A stretch of 64,000 nt of DNA from Eshraghiella sp045124255 (GTDB lineage: Bacteria; Bacillota; Clostridia; Lachnospirales; Lachnospiraceae): NCBI GenBank assembly GCA_045124255.1, contig JBGVLM010000018.1:1-64000 (forward strand), read 5' to 3'. Position 1 is the stretch's first letter. Each line of letters opens with the position of its first letter. The notes under the pieces are model-generated. The model made no database searches, was not told the origin of the DNA, and saw only the letters and a list, made by a program, of their open reading frames with translations. Of this stretch, positions 6,710 through 14,763 are shown piece after piece. The position numbers were made by a program, and so were the translations under genes.

Positions 6710-9700
6710 TTATTTTTGTCTGATTAAGTAGTACTTACCACCAATCTTAATACTCTTAGATGTAAAACTCTCATATTCCCCGGTATAAATATACTCAGAA
6801 ACTCTATTAAAGGAGGTATCAACATAACAAAGTCCATTGCTATCATCTACAAGAGCATATCCCTGACTATTGAATGTTGTAGCATTTACATACTGCTTTA
6901 CTTCCTGACCGGTATTGTAATCAATAAATCCTGTCAGTCCGTTTTTTCGTGTTAGGATATACTTATCACTTCCGAAATCCAGCCATTCATAACCGGAGGA
7001 AATTATTGTACTGCCTTTAACTAAATCAAATAACCCCTCCTCCGAAGTTGAAACTCCGTACCAAATATCTCGTCCAAAGTAAAAATAATATACACTTCCG
7101 GAATCGAACTCAAAGTAATCATTATACGGAATATTTATCGTTTCTAAAGTATTAACATTTATCATACTCATTGCAACATAAGGGAATTTCAACCAACCGT
7201 CACAATAATATCCATCTCCAACATATGAACTGTATGGTACAAGTTCACAATTATTTTGAATACTTATATCTTTTTCAACATAACCATTAGAAGAAATTAT
7301 ATACATTTTTATATCATTCTTGTCAAAATCTGATAATAAAATCACCTTTTCTTCCACAAAATTAGATACATATAATCCATTTCCGGGAACCCCTAGATAA
7401 TACCTTTCTCTATAGAATCCATATTCTTCTAAAATAACTGTACCATTTTTTGCATTAATAAATCTGAAAAACGAAACATATGTATCACTTTCATATCTGT
7501 TGTTGGAATAAGGTATAAGATACTCAACTTCTTCTATCAACACTCCTGAATTATATTGTCTAAGCAGATAACAGTTTGAATCCGTTGAAGACCATTGTTT
7601 TATACTCAACCCGTCTATAAGTGGATATTTAGTTTCATCAATTATCACTTCTTTATTCACATATTGATATACTAAATTACCAACATTATCATAAACATAT
7701 GAATTATTACCTAATATAAATTCCGTTTCTTTATGTCCAACATTTTTATAATCTTCATATTGTATAGGTATAACAACATTACCATAAAAATCAACAACTC
7801 CGTACACACCATTAATCTTTACAATATAGTAGTTATCTCCATAATAATTAGCATACTCATACGTCTGTCCCGACAACTCATACTGCGGAAGTGCAGGCTC
7901 AGTAGGTTTCGGTGCATCTGTCACAGGTTCCGTTGGCTTTGTTGCTTCTGTCACAGGTTTGGTTGGTTTCGGTGCTTCCGTAGGTGACTGTGTTGTCTGC
8001 TCGGTGATATTTTCTACCGATTCAGAAGTAGGTTCCTCCGTAGTTGTTTCCTCTCCTGTCAGATAATCAATAATAGCTGGAAAATCAACCACAATTTCTT
8101 CCGTATACAGACACTTAAAAAGTGCATCCTTTTTGTCCATTATATTTACTTCATATTTTATCCCAAGTACACCGCTCAAAATAGATTTTTTGTCTTTACC
8201 GACTCCGGCTTTTAATGTTGGCGCATACATTTCAATTACGAGCTTTGTTGGGTCAGTAAGGTCATATTTTGCATCGGCTCCCACACCTGCTTCAATATAC
8301 AAATCCAAAATATCAGCCAAACCATAAAAAGTAACAACAGCATCCGGACACACCGCCAATTTAACCTTACCCGTAATGCTACTGTTTAAATCCGATGTGG
8401 TCACGTTACCTGTAAAACTAACTCCACTATTTTTGCACTTTTTAGCTGATGCAATGGCGGTAACCTTTGGCTCAACTTTTATCTCGCCTTCCAATGTTGC
8501 AACCAAATATATGTCAACCACAAACGAAACCGGAGAACCAAATGTTGTTATAGGCAGTTCACCTACTCTTATTATCTGCTCTTCTTTTTTACCTTTTATT
8601 GATAATGATGATGAAATAGTTGCTCCTGCCTCCATATTAAATTCAAGTTTATCATCATATTCAACAAACCCTTTTAGAATCAAATCTTTTATTGTAATTT
8701 TTCCAACTATTTCAACGCCCTCTTTGTATTTGGACATCATATTTCCTTTGGCATCTTTGAAATAATTTATATTATCAGTACTAATGCCATTAAGAGACAG
8801 TTTTCCGTGAATAGCCTCCCACTCGTCGGAAAATTTCATTTTATTATCAGTAAAATTAACTTCAAAGGTTTTTTCTGAACCGGAATGGTCAAAACCGGTT
8901 GAAACAACACTTTCTCCGGCAAGAACGGTTATGCCCTCCGCAGGTATAAAATTATCAAAGTTAGCAATTTGAGAAAATTCAATATTCATTGACTCAACAA
9001 TTTCATCCAATGTCGGTTCTGTAACATCAAGAATATAATTATCGCCTTCTTTTTCAACTGATGTTACTTTTACGGCAAAAAGACTTTTATACTCATCCCT
9101 GGTCGCAAAAACAAGAACTTTCCCTTCTGTTATTTCCTGTTTGGTTGACACAAGTACCGTATTATTTTCATACACATAATCTTCCACCGCACTTAAATCA
9201 ATTACGTTTTCTGTGTATTCTATTTCTTCAAAGTTTCCATATTCTTTAGAAAGATAATGCTCCCACGCTTTATCAATTGCATTATTTGCTTCTGTATAAG
9301 AAAAACCGTCCGAAACAGCAGTAAGCGTCACTCCTATATTTTCTGTGGCAAATTTTATATAATCCTCTTCTGCAAGTTTTTCTTTTTCCAGACGATTTTC
9401 AATATATGTATCACCATATATTTTAGAAAGCTGTATAAGCGCTGCTTTTTGCTCCATTTCAACATCTGCCTCAAAACCTGCTCCGCCGTTTTCTAAAATT
9501 TCATTTTCTACCATTGATTGAACATATGCAAAAATAGGACTGTCATCTTTTACATTTTCAAAATAAGGACTTGAATTAACATAAGAATTTAATCCGAATT
9601 TCTGTGCCACCAAAATAATCCATTCTTCAGCAGTTATGTTATCTCCGTCATCAACCACTACTTCCGACTCTGTTGTGGTTGTTTCCGTTTCACCTGACAC

Positions 9701-9814
9701 CTTGTTTGATTTTGGTTTCCTTGCCATTAAAATACCTGTTACTATAAGTGCTATCACTAAAACAGACGCAACTATGATAACCGGAATTTTAAATTTTCTC
9801 ATAAAAGCTTTCAT
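6710..9814 (-). CDS. large membrane-anchored surface protein with Thr/Pro linker and WG-like C-terminal repeats
   Basis: The 1034-residue protein has a basic N-terminus and one hydrophobic anchor at about residues 9-29, without a clear cleavage site. An acidic Thr/Glu segment follows, then about 550 residues of beta-rich ectodomain. A Pro/Thr linker with repeated PTKPVTEA/PTEPVTDA units lies near residues 610-660. The C-terminal ~370 residues contain YGVVDFYGNVVIPIQYEDY, the hallmark of WG repeats, and similar degenerate units (GLFDLVKG, TGFIDYNTGQ). It is probably an extracytoplasmic protein tethered to the membrane. A GGAGG site supports the start. It is divergent from the XRE-type regulator gene at 9928. 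The function is unknown; binding of ligands or wall polymers is a guess. Confidence 0.75.
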   Translation of the reverse strand: MKAFMRKFKIPVIIVASVLVIALIVTGILMARKPKSNKVSGETETTTTESEVVVDDGDNITAEEWIILVAQKFGLNSYVNSSPYFENVKDDSPIFAYVQSMVENEILENGGAGFEADVEMEQKAALIQLSKIYGDTYIENRLEKEKLAEEDYIKFATENIGVTLTAVSDGFSYTEANNAIDKAWEHYLSKEYGNFEEIEYTENVIDLSAVEDYVYENNTVLVSTKQEITEGKVLVFATRDEYKSLFAVKVTSVEKEGDNYILDVTEPTLDEIVESMNIEFSQIANFDNFIPAEGITVLAGESVVSTGFDHSGSEKTFEVNFTDNKMKFSDEWEAIHGKLSLNGISTDNINYFKDAKGNMMSKYKEGVEIVGKITIKDLILKGFVEYDDKLEFNMEAGATISSSLSIKGKKEEQIIRVGELPITTFGSPVSFVVDIYLVATLEGEIKVEPKVTAIASAKKCKNSGVSFTGNVTTSDLNSSITGKVKLAVCPDAVVTFYGLADILDLYIEAGVGADAKYDLTDPTKLVIEMYAPTLKAGVGKDKKSILSGVLGIKYEVNIMDKKDALFKCLYTEEIVVDFPAIIDYLTGEETTTEEPTSESVENITEQTTQSPTEAPKPTKPVTEATKPTEPVTDAPKPTEPALPQYELSGQTYEYANYYGDNYYIVKINGVYGVVDFYGNVVIPIQYEDYKNVGHKETEFILGNNSYVYDNVGNLVYQYVNKEVIIDETKYPLIDGLSIKQWSSTDSNCYLLRQYNSGVLIEEVEYLIPYSNNRYESDTYVSFFRFINAKNGTVILEEYGFYRERYYLGVPGNGLYVSNFVEEKVILLSDFDKNDIKMYIISSNGYVEKDISIQNNCELVPYSSYVGDGYYCDGWLKFPYVAMSMINVNTLETINIPYNDYFEFDSGSVYYFYFGRDIWYGVSTSEEGLFDLVKGSTIISSGYEWLDFGSDKYILTRKNGLTGFIDYNTGQEVKQYVNATTFNSQGYALVDDSNGLCYVDTSFNRVSEYIYTGEYESFTSKSIKIGGKYYLIRQK

Positions 9815-9858
9815 AATTTTTTCCTCCTACGGTCATAATTTTATACATCTCGATTATA

Positions 9859-9896
9859 TTCGTTTTAACGAAGATATTCAAGTAAAAGAATATTCT
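9859..9896. promoter_or_regulatory. dyads in the divergent intergenic region
   Basis: TTCGTT-TT-AACGAA (9859-9872) is a perfect dyad. A second one, ATATTC/GAATAT, follows within about 20 bases. They lie between the surface-protein gene and the HTH regulator gene and could be its operators. Confidence 0.35.
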
Positions 9897-9927
9897 TTAC
9901 TATAAAAATATGTATAGGAGGTATTTT

Positions 9928-10146
9928 ATGATTGATTACGCACCATTTTGGGTTACCCTGGAAAAATCTTCTGAAAACTGGTACACCCTAACTAACAAAC
10001 ACAATCTGTCCCATAGTACTCTCCACCGCCTCAAACATAATAAGGATATTTCTACCAAAACACTAAATGACCTGTGTCGGATTTTGAATTGCAGAGTTGA
10101 AGATATAATAAGATATGTACCCTCAGATGAGGACCAGATTTTATAA
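9928..10146 (+). CDS. small XRE/Cro-type helix-turn-helix regulator
   Basis: The 72-residue product is almost entirely one Cro/C1-type HTH domain. The helices around NLSHSTLHRLKHNKDISTKT and LNDLCRILNCRVEDIIRY match the HTH_26/YozG-like small regulators, which bind DNA as dimers and often control neighbouring genes. TAGGAGG lies eight bases before the ATG at 9928, which decides the start over an upstream ATG. It is transcribed divergently from the 1034-aa surface protein gene, with dyad sites between them. A strong hairpin terminates it. Regulation of the divergent gene is inferred from position only. Confidence 0.8.
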   Translation: MIDYAPFWVTLEKSSENWYTLTNKHNLSHSTLHRLKHNKDISTKTLNDLCRILNCRVEDIIRYVPSDEDQIL

Positions 10147-10178
10147 AAAGGTACGCTCCGTATGAAGCGTACCTTAAT
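10147..10178 (+). terminator. intrinsic terminator of the HTH regulator gene
   Basis: AAGGTACGCT pairs with AGCGTACCTT around a short loop directly after the stop codon at 10146, followed by a T-containing tail. Confidence 0.7.
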
Positions 10179-10324
10179 TCTTACAATCTTATATTTTTCA
10201 ATATGCCACCAGTTGCACGAAATACTCTCTCTTATTCCAAATATCACGATATTCTTATTGAACAGAAAGCTGGATGCGATTTTCCGATGTTTGATGCCCT
10301 CTAGTACTTAAGGGGGTGATGCCC

Positions 10325-10354
10325 ATGAACGTAATGGAAATTGTACTGATTTAG
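10325..10354 (+). pseudogene. possible remnant of a holin-like toxin leader (nine codons)
   Basis: AAGGGGGTGAT at 10310-10320 is a strong ribosome site followed by ATG and MNVMEIVLI before a TAG. A GGGGGTGAT leader and an MEI-type start are seen in Hol_Tox-type mini-toxins. The coding part breaks off inside repeat A, so at most a start remains. This is weak evidence. Confidence 0.25.
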
Positions 10355-10387
10355 TATCAGAAAAAAGAAATGTGAATTTTTGTGACA
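10334..10387. repeat. direct repeat A flanking the accessory region
   Basis: 54 bases beginning ATGGAAATTG and ending GTGACA match 21967-22021 with only a few mismatches and indels. The second copy is the leader of the Maff2-like gene, so this copy appears to be a stranded piece of conjugative-element DNA. Confidence 0.7.
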
Positions 10388-10501
10388 CTAACAAAAGAAT
10401 TCAGGCAAAAACAAAATGGATGACTCCTGTAAAATACAGGAAAGCATCCATGTGTTGTGCCTAGTTCATAAATATGTGTCCAGGATTCTGGGTACATATC
10501 A
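10387..10501 (+). pseudogene. IS3-family (IS150-like) transposase C-terminus and IS end
   Basis: From 10387 the frame reads TNKRIQAKTKWMTPVKYRK and ends MCCA-stop at 10462-10464. This is the conserved C-terminus of IS150-group OrfB, the DDE integrase-like transposase. The following TGTCCAGGATTCTGG (about 10478-10492) looks like a terminal inverted repeat of that group. Only about 25 codons remain and the rest of the element is absent. It is a decayed insertion-sequence end abutting repeat A. Confidence 0.65.
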
Positions 10502-10512
10502 AAACTTTGATA

Positions 10513-10614
10513 ATGCATAATATCACAGATTTACTTGACCTAAAAAACTCTGACATTATCATTGAAGGTCAGACTAAAACCCTTATCCTTGAAATACCAC
10601 CAGATGCTATTTAA
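10513..10614 (+). pseudogene. ISL3-family transposase N-terminal fragment
   Basis: A 33-codon frame starts MHNITDLLDLKNSD and continues with QTKTLILEIPPDAI before a TAA. This resembles the N-terminus of ISL3 transposases, just before their Cys-rich zinc finger. It stops before the first expected cysteine pair. It is a second insertion-sequence remnant in the same scar. The remaining 110 bases up to the next gene show no recognisable feature. Confidence 0.5.
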
Positions 10615-10731
10615 TAAGGAACTATGATTCCCCTGCTGGTTTATCAATGTGCTAAAAATGGTATATCAACACCTACATACACCCTATTCTTCAATATCAG
10701 CTATTTAAAATATCTACGAAACAAAGTAGCT

Positions 10732-10929
10732 TTAACATAACGCAGAACGTGCTGCATTTAATTCACTCTGTGTCATCATAATTTCATTTTCATGCACTCG
10801 AAGTGCTATTTTCCTTTCAAGAACTGCCCAATCTCTTGGTGTTCCCTTGTCCTCTGGTCGTATATCCACAACTTTCCCACCAAGATTTAAATCTAACAGC
10901 TCTCTTTCCATCTCTTCATTAAAATTCAT
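10732..10929 (-). CDS. small hypothetical protein of the accessory region
   Basis: This is a 65-residue acidic protein with no recognised family: MNFNEEMERELLDLNLGGK, then an Arg/Lys-containing middle and ARSALC at the end. No signal peptide or membrane helix is present. It has its own promoter (10989-11017) and a weak GGTGAAAG ribosome site before the ATG. The abrupt end next to insertion-sequence debris leaves open that it is a truncated gene. Confidence 0.45.
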   Translation of the reverse strand: MNFNEEMERELLDLNLGGKVVDIRPEDKGTPRDWAVLERKIALRVHENEIMMTQSELNAARSALC

Positions 10930-10988
10930 TTTCTTTCACCATATGGATACTTATATTTATTCTATGCAGATTTTTTAACAATATAACT

Positions 10989-11017
10989 ATATTATTAAAA
11001 TAACTTGTAAATGTCAA
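10989..11017 (-). promoter_or_regulatory. promoter of the 65-aa protein gene at 10929
   Basis: TTGACA (11017-11012) is followed by a 17-base spacer and TAATAT (10994-10989) on the minus strand, about 60 bases before the start codon. Confidence 0.55.
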
Positions 11018-11068
11018 GTAGAATAATTGTATTCCAAGCTTTACATCCTTTCAAATTATAGAAATACC

Positions 11069-12679
11069 CTAAACCAACTGTAAGTTTTTTCCATATGAGG
11101 TAATCTCACACCAATGACTAACCTGAAATTTATTTTTATCAATCTCTGTTTCTGGTTGGTCTGGATTTCTTGCATATAGTCCCGTAGGATAATTCAACAA
11201 AATAATATTTCTTATCCCTTTTTTTGATGCTGAAGTTCCATCCAGTACCATTTCCCCAAATGCCTTATGTTTCTCATAACCTTCCCTTGTGTACATTTCA
11301 CAAATCCATACAAATTGTGGCATTCTTACTCTTGCATAATATGCTTGCAATTCAATACTATGTTTACCAAACTCCTCAACTCGAGCCTTTTTAAAACTTC
11401 TTGATGACGCCAAAAAAAGACGAAGTATAATATCCGTTTCGTCATTAAGATACTCCTTTGCCCATTTAAAAGCCCCCCAAGTATCACTTTCTAACATCAT
11501 AAGAGCAATATCATAAGCATCAGCTGCTTCAAGAAACATTCTCTTATATAATGGTACTGCAATATTTGTCACATGCATATCAGAATAGATGGACATTTTA
11601 TCAAATTGACGTACTTCATATGGAAATTGATTATCATCAATTACAACATAATTATCATAAAAATCAGCTGAATTTATAATTCCATACTTTCCATCGAACC
11701 CATCCCCTACTATTTTCTTTCGTTCTAATGCCTTCTCATAAGACTTAGTAGCAGAATGTCCAATACAAATTAAAGAATGACCAATTCCCTTTCCACTATC
11801 CGGTTCTACATTAATGGCAACTGGAATTCCAGACTCTATATAGTAATGAAGCAATCTTTTCAGTTCATCTTGTTGCAAAATGCCTGACATTTCATCTTTT
11901 CTCATTGCACGAACATTATATAATCTAGGTGCGAATCCTAAGTCCGACAACACCTTCGTTAAAACATGATATGTAATCCCCCTTGATGGCAGAACTCTTT
12001 CATGACTATGTTTCTGCTCAGATTCAATAATTTCGCTCGGAACTACCGTTTTATAATCCTTGTACGTATTTGAATAGTAGTCCATAAGATTGAGCAATGT
12101 TACTTCTGAGCATCTCATAGTCTCTCTATCTTGCATTTGATATGGAAATGCTTCAATCTCTAACTCCATACCATATAAATTAATCTTAAATTTAGACTTT
12201 CTAATATATACTGAATTCTTGGAGACAAAATATTGCGGATTTAACAATGTTCTTCCCACTACTCGATCAGATATAGGTTTTATAACGCATGTTCCTATAA
12301 GTGAATTGGCTATCTGCACTTTTTCTTCTTTTGTTTTTTCACCAAGAAAATTCCCCCATGTATAATGCCCTATTAAAAAAGTCAATCTTTTACAATATCG
12401 GTCCACTTGGAAATGTTGATTAGAAAAATACATATAATAAGTATCCCTGTAACTTTTATCTATATGATATTCTTCAACAACAATGGTAAAATCTTCTTCT
12501 ATAGATTCCATTATCTTTCGAAGTATCTGTCGTCCACTAATACTTTGAAGCACTTCTTCCGAAGCAACGCTTTGTACTTCATAAGGATGCTCATCAAACA
12601 ACACATTAATAAATTGTTCAATTTTTCCTTCCTTTCCAACGCCTTCTATATGCGTAAAAGTTGCTACCGTATTCTTCAT
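11069..12679 (-). CDS. protein with a predicted papain/C39-like peptidase domain
   Basis: The 536-residue product has no signal peptide or membrane helix, so it is probably cytosolic. The central part suggests a C39-like cysteine-peptidase fold. A cysteine begins a helix (MRCSEVTLLNLMDYY, about residue 188), and after about 115 residues comes GHSLICIGHS, where a histidine on a beta strand is expected. A later VVIDDNQFPYEVR could supply the third residue. The N-terminal ~180 and C-terminal ~150 residues are unlike anything I recognise. It follows the 221-aa gene with a 12-base gap and shares its promoter. The peptidase call is inference from motif order, not proof of activity. It could be a defence or effector protein. 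Confidence 0.45.
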   Translation of the reverse strand: MKNTVATFTHIEGVGKEGKIEQFINVLFDEHPYEVQSVASEEVLQSISGRQILRKIMESIEEDFTIVVEEYHIDKSYRDTYYMYFSNQHFQVDRYCKRLTFLIGHYTWGNFLGEKTKEEKVQIANSLIGTCVIKPISDRVVGRTLLNPQYFVSKNSVYIRKSKFKINLYGMELEIEAFPYQMQDRETMRCSEVTLLNLMDYYSNTYKDYKTVVPSEIIESEQKHSHERVLPSRGITYHVLTKVLSDLGFAPRLYNVRAMRKDEMSGILQQDELKRLLHYYIESGIPVAINVEPDSGKGIGHSLICIGHSATKSYEKALERKKIVGDGFDGKYGIINSADFYDNYVVIDDNQFPYEVRQFDKMSIYSDMHVTNIAVPLYKRMFLEAADAYDIALMMLESDTWGAFKWAKEYLNDETDIILRLFLASSRSFKKARVEEFGKHSIELQAYYARVRMPQFVWICEMYTREGYEKHKAFGEMVLDGTSASKKGIRNIILLNYPTGLYARNPDQPETEIDKNKFQVSHWCEITSYGKNLQLV

Positions 12680-12691
12680 AAACAGTTTCCC

Positions 12692-13357
12692 CTAATATTT
12701 TATTTTATATGTGTTATTTTCTGAATACTCAATGATATTCTTTGATTCCATTTTTTGTAATAATTCCTTTAGTGTATCTTGATTAAAACAACACTTTCCT
12801 TCTATCATATCCGCGCAGTTCCATTTATCCGTGTGCATATTACATGACTCTTCAATAGGTTTAGGCAACCATTCTTTTAATTCATCAACAGAGAACTCTT
12901 GATGTTCTTTTAAATGAGTTATAATTTGCAAATAAATACAAAAATTCGTATTATCTAATTTAACAACATATTCTTTAACTACCCTTTTTACAAATAAAAT
13001 AAATTCCCTTGTAATACCGATTGAAGAAACTGCACCCATGTCACTTATACCGAACCAAAATAACATTGCATCCAACAATGCACCTGTGAAAACATTTTCA
13101 AAAAAGTCTATTACCAAATCCTTTATACGAATATGGTATCTACTATCTCTAATATATAACTGTGTCGGTTCTTTTTTTTCATATGGCCAACTACTTTCAC
13201 ACTCCTTATCTTCTGGTGTAACATCTGATATATCAGGTGTGTTACAGACCAACATGTCTATCAAATCCTCCCGAAAGTCTTTAAGTTTTTGATTTTTTTC
13301 AATCTGTGTATCCACAAATTTTTCCAAATAATCCTGAGTTACTTCAAATACAGCCAT
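12692..13357 (-). CDS. unknown 221-aa partner of the C39-like protein
   Basis: I do not recognise this family. The product is mostly helical. Its middle part (about 85-130) contains a hydrophobic run, GALLDAMLFWFGISDMG, which may be buried or membrane-associated. The C-terminal ~70 residues end in a helix plus a short beta hairpin (ESKNIIEYSENNTYKIKY) that resembles a winged helix. Four cysteines lie at about 175-195. It is the first gene of a two-gene operon with a consensus promoter and a GGAGG site before the ATG. The close pairing suggests the two proteins act together. Confidence 0.45.
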   Translation of the reverse strand: MAVFEVTQDYLEKFVDTQIEKNQKLKDFREDLIDMLVCNTPDISDVTPEDKECESSWPYEKKEPTQLYIRDSRYHIRIKDLVIDFFENVFTGALLDAMLFWFGISDMGAVSSIGITREFILFVKRVVKEYVVKLDNTNFCIYLQIITHLKEHQEFSVDELKEWLPKPIEESCNMHTDKWNCADMIEGKCCFNQDTLKELLQKMESKNIIEYSENNTYKIKY

Positions 13358-13390
13358 GTCATTCCTCCCTAAATAGTTATATTTACCTAT

Positions 13391-13419
13391 ATTATATATT
13401 CTGCATATTTTTCAGTCAA
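13391..13419 (-). promoter_or_regulatory. consensus promoter of the two-gene cassette
   Basis: TTGACT (13419-13414), a 17-base spacer and TATAAT (13396-13391) on the minus strand lie 34 bases before the ATG at 13357. Confidence 0.7.
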
Positions 13420-13457
13420 TTAGTTTTCTTTCTATGGACAGCGTTACATAAAATGAA

Positions 13458-13625
13458 TTAATGCTTAAAACCATCAAACAATTGTACAAATCGTTTATCA
13501 AATTCACTACCCTCAATATCACAGTAATTCTCTCTTAACAAGGAATCTACATCTTTCCTACAAACCAATAATTCATAGTAATGTTTTCCTGCATCTCGCC
13601 GTAGTGATAATACATCTTTATAATG
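13458..13625 (-). pseudogene. unrecognised ORF fragment between the two accessory cassettes
   Basis: Following a TAG at 13628-13626, a 55-codon frame reads through HYYELLVCRKDVDSLLREN and FDKRFVQLFDGFKH to a TAA. It has a protein-like composition but no start codon with a ribosome site. It is probably the C-terminal remnant of a lost gene; I cannot name it. The rest of the 13420-13667 gap shows nothing else. Confidence 0.3.
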
Positions 13626-13667
13626 CTAAATATGACTTGTCATCCATAGGGACCTCCATTACTGAAC

Positions 13668-14180
13668 TTAATACAATTTATCTACTTCTGTCTCATAAAC
13701 CTTTTCCGTATGCTCATCAAACAACACCCATTCCACTAAATCAAACATTCCCTCATTATCATCAAGGAAACGCTTCACGGTATTTACAACTATCTTTGCT
13801 GCTTGTTCTACAGGGAAATGATAAATACCTGTTGAAATGAATGGGAATGCAATGCTTCTTATTCCATTTTCCATTGCAAGCTTCATGGAATTATAATAAC
13901 AGTTTGCCAAAAGTTCTGCTTCGTTCTTACTGCCACCATTCCATACCGGTCCAACTGTATGTATTACATAATCACAAGGAAGATTATAGCCTTTGGTAAT
14001 TTTAGCTTGTCCAGTCTTGCAACCACCAAGCAATCTACATTCAAACAAAAGCTCTTTTCCGGCAGCTCTGTGTATTGCACCATCCACACCGCCTCCACCC
14101 AAAAGACTGGTATTAGCTGCATTCACAATAGCCTGCACATCTTTAATTTTCGTAATATCTCCTCTAACAGTCTTTATCAT
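13668..14180 (-). CDS. macrodomain ADP-ribosyl hydrolase (MacroD/YmdB-like)
   Basis: The 170-residue product is a single macrodomain. It has the early GDIT motif (about residues 8-11), then NAANTSLLGGGGVDGAIHRA at about 21-40 and FPFISTGIYHFP near 110. Those loops bind ADP-ribose and carry out hydrolysis in MacroD-type enzymes. Such proteins remove ADP-ribose from targets or cleave O-acetyl-ADP-ribose. It is the last gene of a three-gene operon whose first gene looks like an ADP-ribosyltransferase, which suggests a reversal or antitoxin role (inference). Many bacteria also carry solitary copies, so the pairing could be coincidental. Confidence 0.85.
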   Translation of the reverse strand: MIKTVRGDITKIKDVQAIVNAANTSLLGGGGVDGAIHRAAGKELLFECRLLGGCKTGQAKITKGYNLPCDYVIHTVGPVWNGGSKNEAELLANCYYNSMKLAMENGIRSIAFPFISTGIYHFPVEQAAKIVVNTVKRFLDDNEGMFDLVEWVLFDEHTEKVYETEVDKLY

Positions 14181-14222
14181 CTATTTCACCATCCTAGTTT
14201 AATTTATCTTGATAATAAGCTT

Positions 14223-14699
14223 TTACAAATTCGCCACTTCTGCTTTTACCTCATCCCATGTCATTGAAACACGGATTATTTTTGCCACAGTATTAATTTG
14301 CAACTGTGCTTTAAAGTCTCTAAACTCGGGTTTCCCCCAGATATAATTTCCGTTCTTTTCTGTACTTCTTAGCATATTTTCATTTTCATATGTTTTCAAT
14401 ATGTTATATGCTTTATCCAGTCTATGCTTTGATATACCTGCAATTTCAGCAATAAACAATAATAATTGCGGACATCTTAAATAATAATATGTTGGATTCC
14501 TTTCTGCATTCTTCTCATTACCATAATAATTAAGAAAATGCATCTTTTCTGATGGTCTCGTTAATATTGAATTATCTTTTGAATACGAAGTTAAATACCC
14601 TCCACATGATTGACCATACCCCTGCTTTACACACAAATCTGCAAGATATTCTCTTTCAGATATTTTGCTTATATATTCACAGACTTTTCTATTATTCAT
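14223..14699 (-). CDS. unknown protein between a putative ADP-ribosyltransferase and a macrodomain gene
   Basis: I do not recognise a named family. The 158-residue product has no signal peptide or membrane segment. It includes a Gly/Ser/Tyr-rich stretch (GYGQSCGGYLTSYSKDNS, about 28-45). A helical YYYLRCPQLLLFIAEIAG follows, then Trp/Lys-rich helices at the C-terminus. The helical core could be a DNA- or protein-binding domain. It is cotranscribed with its neighbours (gaps of 64 and 42 bases), and GGTGAGGAAG precedes the ATG. It may be an accessory or antitoxin-like component of the operon, which is inference from position. Confidence 0.55.
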   Translation of the reverse strand: MNNRKVCEYISKISEREYLADLCVKQGYGQSCGGYLTSYSKDNSILTRPSEKMHFLNYYGNEKNAERNPTYYYLRCPQLLLFIAEIAGISKHRLDKAYNILKTYENENMLRSTEKNGNYIWGKPEFRDFKAQLQINTVAKIIRVSMTWDEVKAEVANL

Positions 14700-14763
14700 T
14701 CTTCCTCACCAAACACATTAAGTTTTTATTATATACTACAGTTTTTTTGATGCATTAATCAAA

